Of a stretch of DNA of 64,000 bases, positions 56,047 to 64,000 are shown one piece after another (position 1 is the stretch's first letter; each line of letters opens with the position of its first letter). The stretch lies in contig JAMPIV010003457.1 in NCBI GenBank assembly GCA_024509875.1, forward strand, positions 129,001-193,000, in the 5' to 3' direction. The translations under genes were made by a program, and so were the position numbers. Source of the stretch: Oreohelix idahoensis. Its lineage: Eukaryota > Mollusca > Gastropoda > Stylommatophora > Oreohelicidae. The notes beneath the pieces were generated by a model. The model had not been told where the DNA came from. It was given only the letters and a program-made list of their open reading frames with translations, and searched no databases.

Positions 56047-57455
56047 TGTGTATCGGTGAGTAGAATCATATTCTTAAGTTTTGTGTTGGGTTCCGTTGCC
56101 TGTGAATACCGAACAGATCAGAGCCTGAGATATACAAAAGAAACCCCGAGTCATGTGTTAGCTTTGGTTACACCAAATCCTAATACAAAGTCGTTTTTTC
56201 TGATTATTTGGTTGAGAGAATTCCAATAAGAGGCAAATTAGACGAACCTGTATAAAAGATGTGTGCGTGTAACCCTCTGTTTTCCCATGGAATAGCATGT
56301 GGTAATGATGAGGTCTTAGTTAGACGACTGTTTACCTTCATCCAAGAAGGGCCTAAAGGGAAAATAGGCCGAGTTGTAATTCTTGCAGCCCAGCGAAACA
56401 GGGTTGTGCTATACGGACAAGAGTAAAGAGGAAGGTACCATTTTTATATATGAGTGTGACTGTAAATTTTACTCCGCACAGAAGAGAGGACGTCACTGTA
56501 ATAAAAGATTGCAGACTGTAAATAGCATGTTAGATAACATATGGTCAGGCGCAAAGATGATTCGGGTGATTCAATAAGAAGAAAAGGAAACATGACAGCG
56601 ATATTTTTTTACCGCAAACAGTAAGACACAGACACATTGTAAATAACGAAGAATTGACAGTGGAACAACTTGTGTCAACAATTCACTCCCTATGCCCCGT
56701 GTAGTTCCCGGGGGTCTATTATGAGACAAAGAAAGAATAAATCTTCTGCTCCATCAGACAATGTAGTACACGACGACTAATGTGAGGTTGTGCTTGGGCC
56801 TGGTAATCTCGTCATGTAAAACACATTTCTACAGAAACCATAGCTACAAGAACACGTGAACGCTTTATGCAGGCTTCCTACCCACGGGCCAGCTACAGTG
56901 TTGTCTCCACGCTCAACCAGGGGGGTGGGCCCGAGAAGGAAAATGATGATGATGAGGATGACTGCGTGCAATGAAGAAACCTAACCAAGTTTCTATAGCA
57001 ACAGTTGAATAATTCATAAGTTTATAAGGATAAAATGACAAATAAATTAACATGTAAGTTTGTTTACATCTTAAATGTTACATTTACGTGTTTCGTTTTT
57101 ACTTCAAGTAACATCTGGAAACATCCGTGTGTTACCTTGACTGATAGAAGAGCAAAGAATAAAACTGTAACATTGTATTTTAACAGGCATATCATATAAG
57201 GCGACCAAGGAGTTTAGGGCCGACTACAGGATCCTGCAAACCTTTCAGTAAAAAGAAAAAAAGACCAACAGTGTCGGCCCGTTATCTAGACATTCAGGTA
57301 ATTCAGCTCCTCTATCCTTGATGACATAAGATCCTCTATTAAGGATCCTCTATTACGCAGTCCAGAAAAAGCCTAAAGAACTCTGATTTTCTGATTCACC
57401 TGTTGTCTTGTATGAAAATCTCTAACTTGTGCACCTGGGAAATTCAACACAATGT
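54066..57455. other. No gene seen; (GA)n at 55996-56043
   Basis: A long stretch with only short frames. It includes a (GA)n run of about 48 bases and a duplicated aaaaggcctagagaaaaggc at about 53920-53950 just before it. Some segments (54400-54640, 55080-55440) look like decayed repeats, but I cannot name them. Confidence 0.45.
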
Positions 57456-57459
57456 GATC

Positions 57460-57960
57460 GCAGGAAAACCGCATAGGAGACGGCAAAAGTAAGAAATTAT
57501 AAAATGAACATCCTAGGACTATGTGAAATCAGGTGGAAGGGAATGAAATATGAGAAAAAAAACCGAACTTCGGGTGAAGTGATGCCTGTTCTTAGGGCAT
57601 GAAGGTGAAAGCGCACATGATAGTAAAGGTATAGCCTTAATCCGTCAAATGAAGTGCAGAAACTCATAGAATAGGAAGCATTGGGATTAAGGATTATTTC
57701 AGCAACATTCAAAACTGGCAAAAGTAAAATAAATATAAACATCCTTCAATGTTGTGCACCAACAAATAACAGAGGAATCACTGGAAGAAAAAATGTTACA
57801 AGAGACATAGAAACGAAATAAATAAAAAGTGATGTAAACACATTACAATTTTGATGGATGACCTAAATGTAAAACAATTGTTCACATAAAAGAATACATA
57901 ACGAAACATGCCTATAATCACATCATATAACAGACAATTAGACTAACGTATATGCCTAAA
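57460..57960 (+). pseudogene. Non-LTR AP-endonuclease domain scrap
   Basis: Fragments in shifting frames: NYKMNILGLCEIRWKG (the family's 'ILGLxExRW' with catalytic Glu), HEGESAHDSKGIAL-like sequence at about 57598-57640, and ILMDDLNVK (the 'GDLN' motif, Gly replaced by Asp) at about 57850-57880. Order and spacing fit the exonuclease/endonuclease/phosphatase domain at the start of a non-LTR ORF2. Heavily decayed. Confidence 0.65.
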
Positions 57961-59254
57961 CAAGGAGTTAAGATCATCATTACATTATGCTAACGCATAT
58001 AGAGGACCATTGTCACAGTAGAGATATTCGCCGAAATATATTTAGTTGGTTACGCTGTAGAGTGGCAACAGCGTAGAATAGAAAACCCGTTTGGCGAGTC
58101 GAGCCAGAACGGAAGAGGATGTAGATTTTTTGGCGCGACTCAGCCTAGGAGATGTCAGTGGTCCTGTACGAACGCTTGTTCCCTTTGTCAGCGGTTTTGC
58201 TGGGATTACATGAATGCCATTCTTGTTCATTGCTTGCCGATTGTTTCAGGTGTTCAGGATTATTGTTAGATTACTAGAAGGGTGATGTGATTTCTAGTAG
58301 TTCTTTCCTGGATATTATTTACGGTAGAATCTTGCAATTATGTATTGCCTTGTTTCAGTATTGGACGTCGCTTGTGAGCGATAGTCATTCTGTAGTCGCT
58401 GGTTAGATTATGTCGGTGACTGTTTTGCTATTATGTTGAGCTGGTGATTTTGGCAAGTAGTTTGGCATTTTCATTGCATTGTGTATTGCATTTCATGTGT
58501 ATTGTTAGCCGTGTGTGGCTCATATGTGTGCACCGTACTTATTAAAGGGTTATTACCTGATTTAGGTGTTATTGGATTTTTCATGTCAGCTACTGTGTAC
58601 TGTGGTCATATCTTTGAGACAGCGAGCGAAGTGTATAGTGTGAGTGTGCCTTAAATCCATAGTACCAGTAGAGGGGTTTGTTCACACAGCACAAGTAGTC
58701 CGGTGTGCTCTGTGTGTGTGCTGTGTACCATTAGATACATATAACCTATTCTGACATCTGGGGTAACTCGTCGTGTTTAGGCGTGGAGCCTGTATGATTT
58801 AAAAGTTTAATTCCCAAGCTAGCTGGCAGTATTGTTTCATTTTATTTGATAGTACAGCCTTAGAGCCTGCATTGGTGTTGATCAGGCCATTATGGTGCAC
58901 ACAGTATTCTAGAAGGTGGTAGGCCACTGTGTTGGCGCCTTCTTATTTTCTCGTCAACTCACGGGTGTGAGTAGTTTTCGTCCGTCCAGTGCAATGTTAG
59001 TGTGTGTGTCAGTCTGTTAGTGTCTTGTTTACGGTCGTGTGACCTGACCTCGTTTACGGGCTCTGACCTATTTTCAGCGTCCAGCAATGGCTACGCGTCA
59101 GTTGATTTTTGCAATCTATTGTCGATGAAATATTGTACTGTTCAGTTCCAAGTTCTTTGTTATGGTATCTGGGCAGGTCTAAGTACGATTGTCAAAGTAT
59201 TAGACTAGTGGTACAGGGGGCGTCAGACGTGTCAGTTTGACACATCTCTGAGTC

Positions 59255-59272
59255 ATTTTGGTGGTTGGCGAC
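59255..59272 (+). promoter_or_regulatory. Possible primer binding site, Gypsy element 3
   Basis: TGGCGACAGTGATCCAGG, starting with TGG and sharing TGGCGA with the primer site of element 2, about 2.2 kb upstream of gag. Confidence 0.45.
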
Positions 59273-61160
59273 AGTGATCCAGGTGGAGCAGCGGAGCTTG
59301 GGGTGTTGGTACCATTTAGTTAGGGGCCCAGACAGCATGTGGAGATGTCAGATGGGAAATAGCTTGGTCAGCCTCGGTATAGGGTGGTAAGAGATGGTGG
59401 TTAGGTGTTTGTAGTTGTTAGGAGGTTGATAGATTGGTTGGTACCTCAAGTCATCGAGTTGAGCTTCTGGTCCTGTCCTTGCTACTCAGACGTGCCCAAC
59501 CAGGGGTGAAGTTTTTTGTGTTTTGTACCATGCCGACCTACCGGGTGGATCCAGTAGATGTCACCGTGTAAGCTGCTGTGATCCGGGAGGTGTGGATATT
59601 GTGTGATTAACTTTTGCTATAACACATATATAGAACAGTGCGAAGGAACTTACTCATGTTTCTTTTCGACGTATAGACGGTTGATAGTAGCTGTGCAGCT
59701 GATCTTTACAGAAGTAGTCTTTGCAGTGTATCATGAACAGTGCTGTGTGAGCACCGTAGATAACAGTATATTCATCGAGGAAAGTATTTGACACTCAGAC
59801 TTGCATAGCAAACTGTTTCTTGGACTGAGTTTCTTGTGGATTTTACGTTGTCCAGTGTGAAGTTTCGTTTGTTCTGTGATCATCATTCATCGTCAGTGCT
59901 GAGGATTCTCCTTACTCAAGTGCCGTTGGAGCTTCAGATAAGTTATTGTTTGTCTTCTTTTGTATTATATTCATATTTTCTTGTTTTTTCTGTGAATTTA
60001 ATTTTCTTGTCTGTCCTTCTATCTGTTATTAGTTATCATTTAGCTTAATCTGTATTCTAATATAGTGCTGATTCTTTATTTACTTCTTGGTTTGTTATTG
60101 TTTTCTTTCCTTTTGTTTTGCCTTTTCCTTATTGTACGAGTAGGACTTAGTCTGTATGTAGGTATGTTAATTGTTAGTTAAAGCTGATCTTGCTGTGTTT
60201 TCTTTGTAGTCGAGAAATATTTGGATTGTATATTTTGAATACATTATAATATAATTTTACTGATACTTTACTTAACTTTCTTTCACTGAAGTGAAGAGAG
60301 TGCTTGGTGGAAGAGATAGCTTCCAGCACCTCATTGTTGAGTGTGGTTTTCGTGGAGTCTTTGGTGTTATAGTGTGTTGGTGTGTTCAAGGGAGGAAGGG
60401 CGGCAAGTTTAATCCAGTCTTGGCCTCTCTTGTAGAAAAGATTGAATTAGACTGATTCTTTTAGGGTGTGGCGGTGTTTGTTTTGTGGTGGAGTCTGGCA
60501 GAGGGGATTTCCTGCGACTGCCCTTCTTAACATTCCAAGCCCTGTTGGTATTAGCTGTGTTTGTGGTGTGTGTATTTATAGTGTCGTGTACATTTATTAA
60601 TTCTTTTGTGGTGTTTAAGTGGTGTTTTCTCTTGTCTCATCTTACTATCTTGTAAATACGTTTACAGGTATCTCTTGTTTTCGTTCGTGCTCAGTCACGC
60701 GTTGTAGATATTAATCTTCCTCTTCTCTTTGTGTTCTATCATCTATTTCCTCGTGACTGGAATTTTGTTTTCGTAATGTGATGTATGCGTTTCTTTCATC
60801 TGTATTGTGCTCATTTTGCCATATGTAGTACTTGCATAACAGAGACTATAGAGTTACTAATAAGTGAAGTTGTATTTGAATATAGCACCAGTGTGGGTGC
60901 CAGTAACAGACTTTGAAGCAATACCTATTGTGAACTAAGTCGATATACTGGTGTCAAGGTATCAGGAAGTTGTTATTATACAACTAGTGACTATTGTAAG
61001 TTTGTTGAGGATATCATAGAGACTAAGTGGTCAGTTAGACCAAATTTTCACAGTGATGAGACAGTAGCCAAGTGGCAAAGTAAAACGTTATACTATAAGA
61101 GGCAAAGATTGATGTTGTGTACACATTGAGAGGTGATGTGATATTTACTTACACGCATAT

Positions 61161-61336
<176 letters not shown>

Positions 61337-61479
61337 AGAAGTGATATCAAGAGTTACTATTATTACTGCATATTTTGTAACCAAAGAGTTTTCTGGTGAG
61401 ATAAGAGAAATATATACGACTGAATAATGGTATAGAAATTTATAGCAAGAGATAAGAGTGAGTAATCTGAGTGTACACC

Positions 61480-62826
61480 ATGGACCTACAGGCTTTCATT
61501 CAGATTGGTAAAGAATGTGGGTACACCCAGAAAGAACACATGGATTTTGCTGAAGCAAAATTTTACACAGCGGAGAATCAAAAAGGTTTGAAAGAGAAGG
61601 AAGAGAAGGAGAGGATTGAGAAACAGAATGCTCTAAGAGATGCTCGAGCTGAAGAGCTAGAGATAAAAAGAAAAGAATTTGAATTACAAGAAAGGAAGAT
61701 GAAAGAAGAAAGTGAGTGGAAACAGAGAGAATTCGAGTTACAAGAAAGGAAGATGAAAGAAGATAAAGAATTACAAGAAAGGAAGATGAAAAAAGATAAA
61801 GAGTTACAGTTGGAGAAGGAGAGAATGAGAATAGCTCTGGAAGAGAAAATGATGGAGAAGGAAATACAATTGAAGAAGTTAGAAGTGGGTGCGAGTGGTC
61901 AGAACTCAACTTCTGGTGGGGCTCATCGTCCTTTTAGGCTACCAAATTTCAATGATAAAATTGATAGTTTAGATTTCTTCCTGGAAAGATTTGAGGCCGG
62001 ATGTGTGGCCTATAAGGCTGATAGGGATCAGTGGCCATCTCTTTTATCGACACTGCTAGTGGGGCCCGCGATAGAGACTTTTTATAGCCTCCCTGTAGAG
62101 GAAAGGGCCGATTATGACAAAGTGAAGGAGAAATTGCTCCGGAAGTTCCGTCTGACTGCTGAACGCGTTTTAAAAACGCGATGCCTAGTGCAGACCAAGA
62201 CTTCGATGATTTTATCTCGAAGATCAAACTTCTGCTTAATAGATGGATCGAAATGGAGGGGATAACAAAGGACTTTAATGGCTTGCTAGATTTGGTGCTA
62301 CGGGACAAAGTTTTGTCCTCGTGTCCCAGTGAGTTGTTGGCGTTTTTCCAGGAACGTCAACCAAAGAACATTGAATCCATGGCCCAATTGGAGCACCATT
62401 ATGTCCTGGCCCATCCGGGCAAACCTATTCAGAAGTCGGGTCTGTCAGACGCGTTAGTTGCCGGGGTCGGCAAAGTGCAGCGCCAACCATGGCAATGCCG
62501 AGTATGTAGCGCCGACAGGTCCATGAGGTCAAGATTTGATAGGTCACCCCGCCCATATCAATCAGGTAGAGACAGTTACAGAAACTTTAGACCACAGCGA
62601 CATTTTCAGCCCAGATGGTATAGTAGACAATCCGGTAGCCATAGTGATGGAGAGAATTTCCAAGGACGGAAACACGTTCGTTTCCAAGACTCGAAAGATA
62701 AGGGCAAATCATTTTATAAAGGTAAAGGGTCCAAACATAGAAGTGGATCGTCAGATGGTCGGGGTTCGGACTCCGATACGCGTTCTTCACCGAACCATAG
62801 TCCTAACAAGGACAGGAAAATATTAT
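61480..62826 (+). pseudogene. Gag of Gypsy element 3, one or two frame breaks
   Basis: Starts at the ATG in accATGGACC (MDLQAFIQIGKECGY). Residues ~30-140 form a Glu/Lys/Arg coiled coil with repeats of LQERKMKEDKE. The capsid-like domain follows (FRLPNFNDKIDSLDFFLERFEA; YDKVKEKLLRKFRLTAE). A base is lost near 62170, after which DFDDFISKIKLLLNRWIEM continues in another frame. A Ser/Arg/Asp-rich basic tail is next. The gag frame ends at 62856, while the zinc knuckle lies in the following frame. Clearly related to gag of element 2 (DFISKxxxxLxRWIE). Confidence 0.85.
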
Positions 62827-62827
62827 T

Positions 62828-63577
62828 TGCCACGCGTGTGGGGCCACAGGTCATATAGCTAGGTGGTGTAAGGCTGAGCCGGAGAAGGCTAATGTGGCAT
62901 GTGTGCTAGACACGATTAATAATGAAGACTGTGAGGGGTGCAGACATTTGTTTGTACCAGATGGGAAACCAGTGTTGATTGGGCAGCACACTTTGCCCTG
63001 TCTGTCTTCCCTGGATGAAGGTGGAAAACTCGAGCTTTGTACAGGGTCGGTGCAGTCGAGGCAGGTGTCCGTGCTTAGGTACACGGGATGTACCACCATA
63101 GGGGTACGTCGCTCCTGCATCGAGGAGTCATGCCTGACAGGTAAGACAGTGAGGTGCATCACCTTTGGGAGTAATGTAGAATATTACACCATAGCCATTG
63201 TGGACATAGACACCCCCTTCTTGGCAAGAAGGGTGCATGCGTGTGTCCTTAGCAAAGCAGTGGCAGACCTAATCATCGGTAACGTGCAAGGGGTTCAAAA
63301 TTACACACCGGAAGAGATTTACGAATTGGAGAATAATAGGACTGTAGTAGCTAATGCGGTGCTAACTAGGGCGCAGGTAAGATTGCAGGAAGAGTGTGAT
63401 AATCCCGATGCTTCTCGTGTCCCATCGACAGTAGATGAGGTTTTAAGCGTGCGAGACGTTTCGGTCGGTGATTTCGCAGAGGGGCAAAAAACAGACAGGA
63501 CGCTATTGATACTGTCGGAGTTAGCGAAAACAAGAGAAGCGAAACATACCAAAACATCACGGTACTGGTTTGAGTAG
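62828..63577 (+). pseudogene. Zinc knuckle and protease of Gypsy element 3
   Basis: In the frame of the protease, CHACGATGHIARWC (62828-62869) is a perfect CX2CX4HX4C zinc knuckle. The protease domain follows. Its active site reads LRYTGCTTIGVRRS where element 2 has LFDSGCTTIGVRQS, so the catalytic Asp is Tyr here and the protease is inactive. The second motif, ADLIIGNVQGV, is kept. A TAG at 63575-63577 interrupts the frame, which continues directly into the integrase zinc-binding part. Confidence 0.85.
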
Positions 63578-64000
63578 AAAGACCAGATCTTGACTCGGTG
63601 CTTTGATAGACAACAGCAACTCATACGTCAGGTGGTGGTGCCAAGCCAGTGGAGAGCGAAGGTGCTGGAGTTGGCGCATGACTCTCCTTTTGCTGGTCAC
63701 ATGGGAGTGGCTATGACTCGATACAGAGTTCTCTCCCAATTTTATTGGCCAGCATTGAATAAAGACATCAAGGCATATTGTCAGTCTTGTGTTGTTTGTC
63801 AACAGATGTCTCACAAGGGCCGGTCGCCAAAGGCCCCGGTTCAGACAGTAGACTTGGCACTGCGCCCATTTCAGAAGGTCGCGGTTGATATTATAGGCCC
63901 GTTGTCCGTGACGTCCCACAGAGGATTTCGTTTCATCCTAACCATGGTGGACATGTGTACTAGGTGGCCAGAGACAGTGCCCATGCGATCTATTACCTAA
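63578..64000 (+). pseudogene. Integrase of Gypsy element 3, cut by window end
   Basis: Same frame as the protease after the TAG. The HHCC zinc finger is seen in LAHDSPFAGHMG and YCQSCVVCQQ. The core starts VAVDIIGPLSV (first Asp), FILTMVDMCTRWPE. The last three bases of the window form an in-frame TAA just after MRSIT, where element 2 continues. Integrase directly follows protease with no RT between, so this element shares the order of elements 1 and 2; the RT should lie to the right of the window. Confidence 0.85.

Overview
This is eukaryotic, AT-rich, intron-era genomic DNA that is almost wholly built of mobile elements and their remains; I find no convincing host gene, rRNA or complete tRNA. 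The mix (Ty3/Gypsy elements with coiled-coil Gag and integrase before reverse transcriptase, a Polinton/Maverick relic, a mariner, several non-LTR retrotransposon remnants, long AT and CT arrays) suits an invertebrate, and the protein flavour is most like a mollusc or another lophotrochozoan. That last step is inference from memory of such families, not a search.

Layout. 0-5 kb: microsatellites, a non-LTR 3' end, a non-LTR insertion split by an internal inversion and flanked by a 14-bp target duplication (1645-2896), and an internally deleted mariner with TA target and inverted ends (3730-4664). 5.3-11.1 kb: a damaged Polinton (adintovirus-like) block with two conserved small proteins, integrase, a membrane protein, penton-like protein, basic core protein, major capsid protein and adenain-type protease, tightly packed on the + strand. 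Polymerase B, packaging ATPase and terminal repeats are not seen. A ~497-bp inverted copy of the core/capsid junction sits at its left edge. 11.65-14.13, 26.61-29.09 and 43.81-46.33 kb: three copies of one ~2.5-kb TG...CA repeat, each flanked by a 5-bp direct repeat (one with a mismatch), read here as solo LTRs.

17.8-26.1 kb: non-LTR reverse transcriptase fragments and a decayed Gypsy element whose pol order is protease, integrase, RT, RNase H; it is split by a ~2.5-kb insertion and has lost catalytic residues. 30.1-41.7 kb: a DNA-transposon-like unit with inverted ends (ACACTAGTCAACAA) and a minus-strand gene, interrupted by a young, almost complete Gypsy element (31.0-40.8 kb, minus strand) with 1.5-kb LTRs differing at about three sites, again with integrase before RT. 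41.7-57.9 kb: solo LTR, minisatellites (31-bp units at 50.0-51.5 kb; 36-bp units at 53.3-53.8 kb lying inside a non-LTR RT reading frame) and scattered non-LTR scraps. 58-64 kb: leader and gag-protease-integrase start of a third Gypsy element, running off the right edge.

The main messages are the repeated occurrence of the unusual Gmr1-like pol order (two elements shown fully, a third consistent with it), the nested insertion at 30-42 kb, the solo-LTR family recognised by its target duplications, and the Polinton relic with an antisense capsid copy. None of the elements looks fully coding-competent as read.
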